A stretch of DNA of 64,000 nucleotides from Oasisia sp. SBJ-2009 (taxonomy: Eukaryota > Annelida > Polychaeta > Sabellida > Siboglinidae): positions 25,230,687 through 25,294,686 of the forward strand of contig OZ024858.1 in NCBI GenBank assembly GCA_964017155.1, read 5' to 3'. Shown here in pieces: positions 35,322-47,880 of this stretch. Under the pieces are notes generated by a model that was not told the origin of the DNA, did no database searches, and was given only the letters and a program-made list of their open reading frames with translations. A program made the translations under genes and the position numbers. Position 1 is the stretch's first letter. Each line of letters opens with the position of its first letter.

Positions 35322-35865
35322 TTATGATCCTGTTCTAATCTATGACATTTGTAAGGGTTTTTCTGAAGGTTTCTCCATACCTTTTCAGGGAGACTTAGCC
35401 GATAGACCAGTTCCAGGAAATCATCCTTCTCTTTTACAGAACATATCTATTGCAACAGAAATGATCCATAAGGAAAAACAACTCGGTCGTATAGCTGGCC
35501 CATTTTTAACACCACCATTTCAGGATTTAGTTGTTTCCCCTTTAGGCCTCATACCAAAGAAGGAGGCAGGAACATTCCGTCTCATCCATGATTTGTCATT
35601 TCCCAAGGGTAATTCTATTAATTTCGGTATTCCGAAGGAGTACTGTTCTGTCACTTATGAGAATTATGATTATTTTGTTTCTCTGTTAACATCAGTAGGT
35701 CCAGGATGTTTTATCGCCAAGGCAGACCTTGAATCCGCATTTAGGATCATTCCAGTAAACCCAGATGATTACCATCTTTTAGGATTCACCAAGTATATCA
35801 GGATGCCCATATTGTACAAAGTAGCGAGTCAGTTGGTGGAGACACTTGTATTATTTTTATGTTAA
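35158..35865 (+). pseudogene. DIRS/Ngaro-type reverse transcriptase, 3'-truncated
   Basis: The frame overlaps gag and contains the first half of a DIRS-type RT: YDPVLIYDICKGFSEGFSIP, GRIAGPFLTPPFQDLVVSPL, GLIPKKEAGTFRLIHDLSFP, CFIAKADLESAFRIIPV (motif A with the first catalytic Asp) and DYHLLGF. At about 35,790 similarity to the paralogue at 55.7-57.5 kb ends abruptly, before the second catalytic motif, and unrelated sequence leads into a SINE at 35,885. RNase H and recombinase are absent. The element therefore cannot copy itself. Compare GPFAIPPTNPAFRVSPLGVV and AKVDIEAAFRIIPVAP in the intact copy. Confidence 0.85.
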
Positions 35866-35884
35866 AAACTCAACGTAGGTACTT

Positions 35885-36210
35885 TGTAGAGCGCCATGGC
35901 TCAGGGGTAGAGCTTCGGACTCTCGACTACAAGAACCTGGGTTCGAATCCTGTGCCGCTGTGTTAAAACCTTGGGCTAGTTTTTTCACTCTACATTGCTC
36001 CAGTTCACTTAGCTGTATAAATGATTACCTGGCTATAAACAGTGGTGGACAGGTGAGTGAGCAGCCTTCGAGTATTAATTGCAGCATACGGCTGGATGCT
36101 TCCCAGAGAAGCCGAGATGGTGTCTGAGTGAACCTGGTCTGTCATGGAAGTATAGCGCTTTGAACAGTCCTGAGGATTGGATACTGCGCTATATAAGAAC
36201 TAGCCTTTAC
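35885..36210 (+). mobile_element. tRNA-derived SINE, intact copy
   Basis: Head with TGGCTCAGGGGTAGAGC (A box) and GGGTTCGAATCC (B box), body with TTGCTCCAGTTCACTTAGC and GGCTGGATGCTTCCCAGAGA, tail with AGCGCTTTGAACAGTCCTGA and GCGCTATATAAGAAC. Same family as the split copy at 17.2/20.7 kb and a more diverged one at 48.3 kb. It lies at the broken end of the retroelement. Confidence 0.9.
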
Positions 36211-36455
36211 TTTTATACTTGGAATGTTCTTTACAGTTTGACAAGCACAAATGACTTAGTACAAGTACAAAAACCTAAGTACAAATTCAAGTTCAAGCAC
36301 TGAAAAATGCTACTAAATGAAAGTACAAGAATTTGATCCCGATCGAGTTCTGATCATGTACAAGCACTGAAAAATGCTGTTAAACTACAAATACTTGACT
36401 CCAAGTTTCTAACATGGTAGGTACAGGAAGAAAATGAGAAAGAAGGCTTCCCTAC

Positions 36456-37053
36456 CTGTTGTCTTCCATCACCCCAGCCTGGTACCATCCATATGTCCAC
36501 TTTGAAGTAACTATCGATACACACTGCAGCCAGACTGTGGCCTTGTTCTGTTGACCCGCTGCTCAGGAACTCTGGGAAAGGTGGCACTGCAGCTGTGGGG
36601 AAAATACCTCAGTGGCCACCACTGTGTTGATAGAAAGGTTCTTGGTTCTTGTTGTGAGGGTCACATGTCCGTCGTTCATAGTATCCAACAAATTGTCATG
36701 CGGACTGATGAATATCGCATGGATATTTCCAAGGACCAAGAAAACATATGTCATGTTAAAGATCATGAACTGTGGATCTACCACGCTACCTGGTGACTGT
36801 ATTGTCATTTCCAATTGCCAGTATGTTGTGAATTTCGAGTTTTGAAACGTGAAATCTAGAATAGTGGTTTGCGTTTTATCTACAAAGTAATCTGCAGGGA
36901 GGTTGGTCGTGAAGCTGCAGTAACATATCTTGGAATCACACGACATCGCACATCTGCTACTGTATGTGACGTCGGCTTCATATTGTGTCCGCAAGTTGAA
37001 GATACAGGCCTCTAAAGTCCTGACTTGGTTCTCTGTATGTTCCAGCAAGTTCC
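36456..37053 (-). pseudogene. Exon-like block of an unrecognised protein, one frameshift
   Basis: On the minus strand an AG acceptor (ATCCACTGTCAG) at 37,054 opens a frame: GNLLEHTENQVRTLEACIFN, SRCAMSCDSKICYCSF, ILDFTFQNSKFTTYWQLEMT, MTYVFLVLGNIHAIFIS, TLTTRTKNLSINTVVATEVF. A one-base shift near 36,600 leads to PPFPEFLSSGSTEQGHSLAA and VDIWMVPGWGDGRQQ, ending at a good donor (CAACAG|GTAGGG) at 36,456. Even cysteines, N-x-S/T sites (NLS, NMT) and beta-rich composition suggest an extracellular or secreted protein. I do not recognise the family. With no other exon in view, it may be a host gene exon (sequencing error at the shift) or a duplicated exon now decayed. Confidence 0.35.
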
Positions 37054-37059
37054 CTGACA

Positions 37060-39490
37060 GTGGATAATTGCACTAGAACTACGGTATGATCTAAATAAAC
37101 AAGAGTGCACACAAAGGTAAAGCTGACTACATAATTAAAATAAGATGTGGACAATTTTCGCTGTCTTGTGCCATTGTAAGGATTTGTCCATCCACCAGTC
37201 CAAATTTATCTTGGCTGCTTGGAAGAAGTAACATTGCATGGATGGGTGATTCTGTGGAGTTCTCTCATGTTGTCCATGTGGTGAAGACCGTTAGAATATC
37301 CAAAGTCATCCCCAGTCGTGTTGTCACTATGTCACCAATGTCACTGGTGACACATTGTGCTGAAACCACACAAACAACATTTTACTGATGATGCACAAAT
37401 GTGCTTTCTGACAAATGAAAAATCAACTTAGGGTTGATTTCAAAAGTCTCCAAACACATTATGGCTTTAGTGTTGGTTTAAACCACCTTCACACTGAGTA
37501 ATATTTCAATATGTGCTGGGACATGTAGTGTTTATGATCCAAAACTATATTAAAAGTCAGTGTGAATTTGCATTAATATATTTGTCTCACGAGATGGCAG
37601 CACTGTGCAATTGCTTTACCACTAATACATCTGTAGTCATAATTGACCAAAACACACCAGGCTTTTATGCAGAATAAATGGTTTGCCAGTCCAAAACATT
37701 GTGGTTGTTAGGTGTTCACATGCCCAAGCATGTGCTTGGTTTGGGCAAAATTACTAGGTTTCCATGGGGTGAAGGTTGGCTTCAGTAGGAGAACAACACA
37801 CTTAGGCCATGCAATTTAAAAGACTAAAAGGGCAAAAAGTCAACGATTTAGTGTTATGCACCTAAAACAGTCTACACAAATTAACCATTTGCATCTACAA
37901 TAAAAAACTTCACATCAGTGGTTTACTCAGAAAGTGGTCTTAAAGTGGAAAAATCTAGCAAAACCACCGACACCATGAACGGGACCATCTTGTTTGATGC
38001 AACTAATTAAAACTCAGCTTCTACCTGCACTTTGGAAAAGTAATACATCACGGTGCCCTCTGCTGGTTCAGCTGTCCTTAGAAAAAGCCAAGCAGTTCAT
38101 TAAAAGTGCCTTACGTCGGTTTACAATGAAATCGCTACAGCAATGTGCCACACTGTTCCTCATACGCTTGTAGCAACAGTAGAGGGAAAGACAGTATCAG
38201 TGAGCTGTCTGTTTGTTACCCTTTGAATCGACCAGAACTGAAACAGTGGTCCAGCGGATTCTTTGGAACAGTCACAAACACACTGACTGAATGAGTGCGG
38301 ATGCCAGATGAACAGGTTGGATTGATCTAGTCGTGAAACAACCACCAACAGCCATCAAACTTCTCTTCACGTATACATATATATATGCACACGTTACAAA
38401 AACGGTGCATGCGAATATTTATAAACTTTACTTACTGCATTTGCACATGCGAAATAGTTTCATTATTTATAAATAATATAATAACAACTAATTATTATCA
38501 TCACTGTGGTCTGCAAGAAATTATAAGTTTTATTATAATAATATTTATTTCATATAGTGTATATATCCACTGTTTGTGGCGCTTAACAACACACTGCACT
38601 ATTAACAAAATATACAATAAGAAGAAAACTACCCACAGGTCATATATTTTAAAATAAATAATATAAATACATGTGTCTATATAATTAACTAAAATTACCT
38701 TTTTTTTTTATTTAATTAATATAGTGTTTTCTCAAAAAATAATAATTATTACATATCTGGTGGTGGAAATATTATTCTTAAATAGAAAAATAACTTGAGT
38801 AAAATTTTCTTGTGCATTATGTGTGTGTGTGTGTGTGCTGAATGAAAAGTATTGTTACGTCGTAACTATTTTACCATTTTAATTATTTATTACTATTAAC
38901 CATACCTTTACATTCATTTATCACTATTATTGTCATGGTATTTGTATGGTATTTTTATAGGAACAATAAATCATTAACATTTAAAAAGAATATGAATATA
39001 TGGGAAAAATATGGTAGAAAAAGAAGGCTAAGGCTTTATAAAATAACACAACTGAGCAAACCGGGCCACCAGCAAACCAAGAGAGTAATAGTTAAATAGA
39101 AAACAGGGATATAAGGGGCCCTACTAATTATTTACATTTCAGATGAGTGAAATGTTATAATTTCAGTGCTAATGGTAGGATGTAGAATTTTCACATAAAG
39201 CATTGTGCAATGATTGAACATTGTTTCATTCCTATAACTTTAAGTTATGCCCTATCAAAATTCAAAAACATGCAATAATCCATTGAAATTCAATGAATAA
39301 AATTTCAGACTATTTTCCAAATGTTCATGGAAATGCCCAAGTGTTATTAACTACATATTAGTATCGACACATGGCACCATTTCAATGATGACATAACACA
39401 GTCAAAGTTTTTGTTGATATACCTACCTGTGCACAAGAAATGGACAAAATAATAGATTTTTTTTTTTTAATTTTTGATATACCTAACCTA
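37060..39490. other. No gene assigned
   Basis: AT-rich sequence; 38.3-38.8 kb is especially rich in A+T. A short TG run lies at 38,820-38,838. I see no protein similarity. Confidence 0.4.
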
Positions 39491-41100
39491 GACCAGGGCC
39501 CGAGGTTATAAAGCCGTACTCGGTGCTCATGCTCAACTCCGTGCTCAGACTCAGATCTCATGCTCAGCTGAGAATGCGTGCTCACGGTGGTTATAAAACG
39601 TCTTGAGTACGTACTCAACTGAGTACGCCGCCTTGACCATATGCTCAACGGCGAGCTAAAGAGGGAGCTCGTTTGACGCGATGACCCAGTTTTATTCAAA
39701 TACAAAGCGGCCAGATGGAACTCTCTGGTTGACGAAGATAACAAACTTGCAACTATTTATAAACAATATCAACTTCCGACTATAAACCGATGATGGACGA
39801 AGACTTTCGCAGTTGTGACATGTGGTTATATTTGGTGAAAAACGAAGGGAATATCGACAGAATGCCTTTTGCATAGTCACGGAACCTACTTCGCAGTGAA
39901 CAATGGAACCGCAATTATACACACAATCAAAAGACTAAATAGTACATAAACCAGAATTAGCCTGCATTTGTCACGCTGTAGTCGGTGTTTATAATAAATA
40001 AATAAATATCTTAGAATCCGTTTTTGTATTACAGCTTATTTTGTATGCAATAAATCAATCGTAATTTTCCAATGCTAAGATAGCGCAAATGTTATTTATA
40101 CTACTGAAATATAAATATGTTACACTGTAACAAGTCTCATATTTTGACAAAGTACTTGTAAGGGATCGGCCGTAATTTATCACACCACATCGAATCATAG
40201 ACATAGATGAATTATTATTTGCAATGCCTTAGACTAGTTCAAAGGGTCATTTGACAGGAATCCGTGTTCGTATACATGTGTAACACTTTTGCCTTAAGTA
40301 ACTAAAACCTCTCATAGTGCTGCGTCAAGTTATCAAGACAGCTCAAAGCGATTTAGAATTGTTATCTACCCGGAGGAATTCACTGATTTGAGAGGTCTAT
40401 GACACTATGCAACAGTGCCAGATGTGGCATAGCGTAGCCGTAGTGCAATTCTGTCATGTAATTGTGAATGTAGACACTGAATTGAATGTATTCAACAAAC
40501 AATGACATACAATGTGCATGTAATGTACAAGGTAATTCATAAGTAACACATAAACATGAATCTAGACACAGCATCTATTTGCTGTGTATTTATTCCATAA
40601 GAAACACAATCTATAGGCGTGTTGAAAGGAAATGCAAACAACGAAATACTTATTATTTGTATTTTGTATAGGTTTCTAAACTAATTTCAAGTATTACATA
40701 AACACAATGTCAACTAGAAAATTACACACTCATTGCTGGGCAATTCCATATTGGAGAGCCCACACTGCTAAAAATGTAATCTTGTTGAAACAGTATAAAA
40801 GTTGTACCACTGATGTAAAAATACGTAAAATTCAGGCCCAAGTAAAAAAATTGTGCCGTCAGTTCACAATTTTTTTTAATTGCGTTTCTAATGGAGTGAA
40901 TTCTTAGCAGTCAAACTAATGGAAAAACAAGGGCCAACAGAAACCCCTCCCATCTTACCATTAACTCTTAACTAATTTACCTTTGTTTTATAGATTTTCA
41001 AAGTTCATACTGTACATGTTCAAAATTCAGAAAGCAACTTGTACTGCATAAGCTGTATTTTTATATGGGTAGTTACACATTTTCATATATTTATTATGTC

Positions 41101-42783
41101 ATTCCGTTACCGAAAAAGTACATAAAGTTTTCCTGAGAGCCAACAAGTGATCAAAATTAACAGTTGCTTGAAATTCTCTTATTAGATACACCCACGAATA
41201 GGTGAGAGTACACAATTTATGTGTGTCTTTTCTCATCTTGCGGGAATCATGGTAACGGAATTACATTTTGGTAACGGAATTACAATAACAGAATTACAAG
41301 TTTTTTTTCTCTTGCACAATAAATCATAATAAGAAACTAATAATGGAACCTAAGTACATTAGAGGTCAGCACAGGCACTGGGACAATGTTTCAGTTAAAT
41401 ATGAATGGAATCTTTTGACTTTAAGAAAACTGTCACTGGATTCAGAAACATGCACTATTTGTAACATGTACTATCTGTAAAAAACGTGATACACGGAATG
41501 GCAGCAGTGATCCATATAAATCTACAAGATAGGCCAGATTATCTATCAAAGATCAGTTGCAGAATTTGTTCATGGACTTTCAAAGCAATTCTACACAGTA
41601 TTTCTTTACCACATGGCTAAGGATTATTGTCCAAGACTATAACTCCAATTGTTCTCTGGAGTGATATCGCGTGATCACATCCAATAAGTTTAACAAAGTT
41701 GCTGCCAGGACCTGTCAGAATATTTTACATAGATGCATCAACTAAGCCATGGTTGAATTAAAAATGATAAAGCTCATATGACTGGAATGAGATCAGTCTA
41801 ATTCCCAACATTAAGCAGTTGCAAAGAGTCAGAGGGTAGTTGGTTACATTGTTTGTGACTGTTATACAAAACCATGTCAAATAATAATCCACGAGGAACT
41901 TCTTCAAAACTAAAACAATGAAATAATAAAGATGACAAAGAAGACAACAGCATGGGTAATCAAACTTGAGAATACAGAAAAGACCTTGCCAAAATGTCTG
42001 GACTTAAAGTGGATGGTTGTAAAAAAAAGAGCAAAAAAGTGTCTTCCCGGATTTTTAAAACTAAGGTGACAAATTACTTGAAGTGTGTTGAACTATGTAA
42101 ATTTATGTGGCCTGATGTTGAAGATATATTGACTGCCTCTACTGATAAAGATTGTGACATTAACATCCTCCCTGACCCACAGATGGACTGGAGTTCAATA
42201 ACTGCTTTCGACTGATTTTGAGCTAAATGTGAAATACATCGCTGTACTGTGTGTACAATTATTGGCCAGTACAATTGTTATTTTTAGTACAACATGAAGT
42301 TATGGTGTTCTGTAATCTTGCAGAAAAGAAAAAATGAGCATCAATTATTATTTGATGTTTTATTCCAAAAATAGTCAGACTCGTAATTCCGTTACTATTG
42401 CATGTAATTCCGTTACCGATCAAAACCAGTTCACTATAAAAAACAGTACATATATCATGAGTAAAATTCTATCCAATACAAGGTCATGTTATATGTCTAT
42501 TTATTAATGCTAGTTGTTGGCCCTGGTAGATTGCAGATTTCAGACGATTTGTCATGACATTTAATAAAAACTGATGTCCAAATTCTCTGAGTAATTCCGT
42601 TACCAAAATTAAAAAAAGCCATAATTTTGTAATTATTTTACATTTCTTAACAGGTACCACTGGTACTTATAGGGTGTAGTGTGGACTTCAAACCATGTTT
42701 AAGTTTCTTTTGTAGATACATGCTGAATGGGAAAATATAACCATTTAAAACCAAAAAATATTGTGAATTGTAATTCCGTTACC
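41101..42783. repeat. Dispersed GTAATTCCGTTACC motifs
   Basis: Copies at 41,101 (partial), 41,251 and 41,270 (both as GGTAACGGAATTAC), 42,383, 42,404, 42,591 and 42,770. Left copies are mostly in one orientation and right copies in the other, so the set is arranged as an inverted subterminal repeat. Confidence 0.8.
41994..42215 (+). CDS. Small hypothetical protein in the nested element
   Basis: 73 codons from ATG to TGA: a basic N-terminus (GCKKKSKKVSSRIFKTKV), a hydrophobic helix with cysteines (LKCVELCKFMWPDVEDIL) and an acidic tail (DKDCDINILPDPQMDWSSI). I do not recognise it. The composition is more protein-like than its surroundings, and it lies between the two groups of GTAATTCCGTTACC motifs, so it may be the last exon of the element's transposase. 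No convincing upstream exon was found. Confidence 0.35.
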   Translation: MSGLKVDGCKKKSKKVSSRIFKTKVTNYLKCVELCKFMWPDVEDILTASTDKDCDINILPDPQMDWSSITAFD

Positions 42784-43384
42784 GTGGAATTGCCCTTCTA
42801 TGTATTTTGATACAGTAATATACCATCCTATACTTTATATTATAAACAATAAACATATTGATCATTGTTATTAGTACCTTTCATATTTTTATATAAGAAT
42901 TCTTGTTAAATGTTTTTTAAACTGATAACCAATACTACAGGTCTGACTGTACCTGATTCCACACCTTAAAGCCCATAATACTAATTCCACTATAATTTAT
43001 TTTGTAATTAATATTTCTGTTGCATGTATTATGATTGTGACTATCACATACTATCTCAAAGTAAGTTAACATATATGATCTGGAAGCAAATTGTTGTTAA
43101 CTATAACATAAACACCATACTGTTTAAATCATTCATATTGTACACACACAGCTAATACCTAATGATAGGTCTTGCTTGTGACAAGTACCCTTCATGTTTA
43201 CATATAGTCATTGTTTTTTTTTCTATAACATATATAACGGTGATATCTTGTTCTCATATGTATTTCCCCCACACTTCATAGCAGTAATGAAGCAAATTTT
43301 AGGCATGATGAATACAGATAATATAATACATTAATATTTACTTTTGATCTTCTTACTATGATCATTCCAACCTGACAGGACAAT

Positions 43385-44000
43385 CTGTAGTATAAAAGGT
43401 TTCGATATTATTTCCATTAATGTAAATTGTGAGATTGGTGCCATCAGCAAATATTATATGTGTCATAACAGTTGATACTTTACATGTCATAAAATATAGG
43501 CTAAATAAAATTGGACCAAGTATGAAACCTTGTGGTACCACATGTTATATTTTGGTAAGTTGAATTTGTGTTATTCATAGATATATAGTTTTTTGTATAT
43601 TCAGTTGGCTCTGTATCGAAGTTTATACTACAATTCTAATGCACAATGTTCTAGTTTCTGTAACAAATGTATGTTGCCAACAGTAAAACACCTTATTTTT
43701 TAAATATGTACACATTTCTATTGAGGATCATGAGTTATTAGTTGTTGTTGTTGTTAATACCTCAACCATTTTTAATATTACTATTACAGTTGAGTGTTTC
43801 TTTTCTAAATCCACACTGCCCATTGTAGTTTTCAACATTCAAGAAATACATTAATAAATTATGAATATAATTGCTAGTATTTTCGAGAACTGAGGTAAAA
43901 CAGACACTCGCTCGTAGTTAGAGAGAATTCTTGTGCAACATACATTTTTTTAATATGGAGATTACCCGCACAATTTCCACGTTACCCGAAAAATCTCTAT
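43385..44000 (-). pseudogene. LINE reverse transcriptase fragment
   Basis: Minus-strand pieces in order: VRVISILKK, NYERVSVLPQFSKIL, CGFRKKHSTVIVILK (after a frameshift), VVPQGFILGPILFSLYF and IIFADGTNLTIYI. They correspond to the conserved RT blocks NYRPIS.LP..SKI, QFGFRK.HST, VPQGS.LGP.LF and FADDTNL. The second Asp of the catalytic FADD is Gly here and several stops interrupt the frame. Dead fragment, jockey/CR1-like by motif wording. Confidence 0.75.
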
Positions 44001-45019
44001 TTTGTAGTTATTTGTTGAATGTGTTCAAGATATTTTAGAATAATATTATTGACATATGGCATTACCATCTTAATTAGGCATACATCAATAGCAACATAAT
44101 ACCATCATGATCTTTTTATATTTAGCAATGTTTATTAAGGCCAAAATATCTTAACAGTAACAGGTTTAAGCCTTAAGGACCCTTCTATGCTTTCTTTCAT
44201 GTAATGGTTAACATTATTGGGGCATTTGGGATTTTTGTTGGCTTGTCTTTGACCTATATTTGAAAGTAATTCAAACATTTACAATGTTATTTCTGCAGTG
44301 ATTTTATTTGTTCTTTTTAAAAGGAGTATAATAATATTTATATTCTTATTCTTTTTATTAACTAGAGCATTTAAAAGTGTCCTTCGTTCATGTTGTTCTT
44401 GTTTATTTCGAGAAGGTCAGAATAGTACATATATCTCATTGGTATGGCTAAATGTCCACGACTGTACTTCATTACTCGTCCAACGACAACACAGCTTTGT
44501 GGAAATTTCTTCTGGCAATTGGCCGTGAGCTTGTGTCGCCAAGCAGTAAACGAATGGTCCCATCACCGAAAAACTGCCACCAAAACATAATATTGCAACA
44601 CTGTATCGTACTGTCGTCGTCTGCCGCTTAAGTTCAGTAAACACCGCCACTTTAGGCACAACACAGTGCCTGTCAAATCATTCTTGTTACACCACCTCTT
44701 CAAATGGATCGATAACACCTCGTAAGCGACTCGTACGCTGAAATCGGACTGCAGATCTTGTCAAAAACGACGAACTTTGACTATGAAATCGACCAATTTC
44801 TGCGTGAGCTGCCATCTTTGTTTGCTTGAGTACGGCGTTGAGCATGGTCTTGAGCATACTCAGGATTTGGACGTTCCGTGCTCAAGTTTGAGTACGAAAC
44901 CGTACTCAGAAAGTTTGGTGACCTACGTTGAGCATTGAGCACGGTGTGAAAGCGAGGCTTGAGCATGGAATTTGAGCACGGAGTACTGAGTACGGTTTTA
45001 TAACCTCGGCCCCTAGTCC

Positions 45020-47065
45020 TAGAACTTGATCCGACCTAGGCTAGTCCTGGCTAGAGCAAATATTACTGCATTCATTTGATACTTTAAAACTTTCCCTTAG
45101 GCTTAGGTTTCTGTCATAAAGATAATCTTCTGAAACCAGAATTTCAACAGAATATACGACGACCTGACCGTTTGACTCCACGAGGAGTGTTGGCCATTAT
45201 ACCGACAAGACAACACAAGACGACACGCACGTGTTGGGAAGCCATTTTTTGGATTGCTTGATGTCGGCGTTTGCTTGCCTGGCCAACAAAAGCAACCTGG
45301 ATACACCAGTTTAGATGGGGAACTTTTTGTTTTTGCCGCGTGTGCAACACCGTTCAATAATACAACTTCAATACACATACACACATACATCACGACATTC
45401 GTTATATTTAATATGGTACCTGTATATCGTGGACGTGGTTTTCAAGCTTACGAGTAATACACACATCACGAGCCTGTCCCTGGCATCAGCGCCTAGCAGA
45501 CGACACGTTCGGTACGTGGACAGTTCTAGCCTCGGTTACCCAGACTCCGTGAGGTGGCAGCACTTTTAAGCCCCTCAACCCCGCCTGGGGAATAAATGGG
45601 TCTTAGGTTTCTACATCCGGGTAGCCTTACCCCAGATTAGGGTAGAAACGCTGACTGTCTTCTCGGCGTAGTTCCGCAGCCGACCGATAATCGGTTAAGC
45701 GAGACTAGGACAGTTCATCACCTGGCGGGAGCGTGCAGTCAGCATGCAAACATTGCAGTTAAAACTTCCTATTTGATCGGTTATAAAAGCTTTATAGGAC
45801 TACTAAATGTAAAACCATCAATGTGCAGCGAAAGAACAAAGCATTTATGGTATCAATACTATATGGGTTGTTCGTTAGGTTGTGTATAACCTCTCAGCAA
45901 AGTTATTTGTCGCATATTAAAGTTGCATTCTGACATAATTTCCCATTTTTAACGCATTTTAGAAAAGTCAATGTACACCATGACCGATATTTGGTTATTA
46001 GTATACTTCCTACCACATGTCTCACTTTGTGGTTTTATACGTTATTTGATCAAATATAAGTTTGCAACAAACAACGGCTCTAGAGTTTCCCAAAAGTTGA
46101 TCTATTTTTACCATCGGAACTCTCCGGTCAACGTAAGTAAACGATGGGGCAAACTAAAAGGCGGGCCACAATGGGGTTCCACAAATCCACGTTAGTCACT
46201 AGAGGCGCCACTAGGCAACTATACCCTAGTTAAATTGTTTAAATCATCCCCAATTAGCCATTGACCGTACAGGCGCGTAGCCAGCGATAGTTTGTATATG
46301 GGTACCTGGGCATGCCGTAAATATGGAGCGTATCGAGCGGTGGCATCTTTGTGAATGTGGTATGCCGTTTCCGTGCGGTCTGCCAATTGTGGCCCGCCTT
46401 TTAGTGTGGCCCCCTCCTGATAGCGCTTTTCACTGGAATGCCCTTCTTCGAGGTCTAAACCAATCAGTGAATTCTAACTGGCGAGGCTCGCCAGGACAAT
46501 TTTTCGTCTTTTACTCCTTTTTATCTTAAAATAGCATATTATGTGAAAATAAGTTGATAGGTAGTTGAGGAAAACAATATATAGTGTATGGGGAATCCTG
46601 GTTTACTGGAAACTTTTATTTTAAACATGGCGGAAGTCAGAATGCAACTTTAACACGAGGCAAACAGGTTTTGAAGCATGTTTTTAACGCAAGCGTAAAT
46701 CACGTGACTGTAGTGCGCCATAATCCGTGACAGTGATTAAACAAATGTAATATGTTATTGTATTGAATGAAATGTTAAGCAACTCTTCACATTCACAGTG
46801 ATCACCACAGTGGAGTTAATAATCAGCCCGTGGCATTTATACAAAAAGAGCTTTTCGTTTTGCTGCACATTGATGATGTTACATTTATCGCGCATGCGCA
46901 GAAACGTCAATCGGAAAGTTTACGCATCTACACTTTTTGTGTAGGTCTATTGTAATCACTTAAATACATCTGCCTCTGCCCTCTGCGATGGATATTAAAA
47001 GATTTTGTACTGCTATGCCACGCCACGCGGAGGCTCAGTTGCAAGTAGGGGTCGTCGAAGTTGCC
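45020..47065. other. No gene assigned; small inverted repeat at 46.14-46.41 kb
   Basis: No recognisable gene. AACTAAAAGGCGGGCCACAA (about 46,151) recurs inverted as TTGTGGCCCGCCTTTTAGTG (about 46,387), giving ~30-bp arms 210 bp apart that could bound a miniature DNA element. Confidence 0.45.
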
Positions 47066-47067
47066 GA

Positions 47068-47880
47068 TTCAATTCAATTCAATTCAATTCAATATCTTTA
47101 TTTCAGACTGTCAGTGTCATACAGATGTCCACATAAACATTTAAAAAAAATACAAGTGACTATAAAACTATAAAAATATTGCACATGGTAAATAGAAGAA
47201 AAAAAACATTGCACAATGGTACATTCAGTCAAAACTCAACAAAAGCTATTATGTATATACAACATTTTGATCCAATGTCGTCTTATCCTGGATTGCCATT
47301 TTATATCACTGTTGATAATTGCAATTACCAACTTATTATAAGAGGCATCAAGTCTCCGCATGAATTTATATACAAGGTTTCTAATTACAGCTTTACTATC
47401 TGGTACATGGTATTCTACAAACATAGTGGAGGCACTGCAATATTTAGGCTGATTTAGCAATAAGCGAAACACATTATTGTAAGCCACATGAAGTTTATGT
47501 ATACTTGCTACTGTGTAATTCCACCACAACTGAGCAGTATACATGGGAGAGCAGAAAGTTCTAAGCAAAGTCAGCTTCACTTCAGTGGAACACATGTAAA
47601 AATTTCCGCAATAGCGTATTACCCCTAGCATATAGTTGTCGGCATTGCCGTAAAATATCTTTGTCATCACGTAATGTATTAGAAATAAAGTGACCCAAAT
47701 ATTTCACATTATCCACCTCCTGGATTGTTTCACCATTAATCTTAAATGATGGAACATCAACATTTTTCATAAATTTACTTTTAAATATTAACACAGCACT
47801 TTTCTTGGAATTGTACTTGATATCATGATTTAGCCCATAGAGTCCACATACCTGCATCAGTTCATGAAGCTGATGGCGAA
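47068..47880 (-). pseudogene. LINE 3' end with TTGAA-repeat tail
   Basis: Minus-strand coding pieces: HDIKYNSKKSAVLIFKSKF, INGETIQEVDNVKYLGHFIS, DILRQCRQLYARGNTLLRKF, then after a frameshift near 47,600 EVKLTLLRTFCSPMYTAQLW, LHVAYNNVFRLLL and VYKFMRRLD. These are the thumb and connection blocks that follow the catalytic boxes of non-LTR RTs. The sequence ends at a short 3' region and five TTGAA-type repeats (47,068-47,093), a microsatellite tail as in CR1/L2-like LINEs. The 5' side is truncated at about 47,880, as usual after incomplete reverse transcription. Confidence 0.85.

Larger units (their letters stand above)
40738..42795. mobile_element. Nested 2-kb element with GGGCAATTCCA ends
   Basis: GGGCAATTCCA at 40,738 and its complement at 42,785-42,795. 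It contains seven copies of GTAATTCCGTTACC or parts of it, concentrated toward both ends, and one short open frame. The ends resemble AGGGCATTTCCACG of the 14.4-17.1 kb transposon. With only 11 nt matching, the boundaries need confirmation. Confidence 0.5.
39494..45015. mobile_element. 5.5-kb inverted-repeat element, hAT-like ends
   Basis: Left end CAGGGCCCGAGGTTATAAAG and the complement of the right end TAGGGGCCGAGGTTATAAAA share all but a few positions, then both continue with CCGTACTC. The terminal ~200 bp on both sides are full of GTGCTCA, TTGAGCAT and GAGTAC words, as in hAT ends with many subterminal transposase sites; the YAGGG terminus also fits hAT. An exact 8-bp target duplication is not evident (CTAGACC and CTAGTCC flank loosely). 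No hAT transposase is readable inside; the interior carries a nested 2-kb element and a LINE fragment. Confidence 0.75.
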
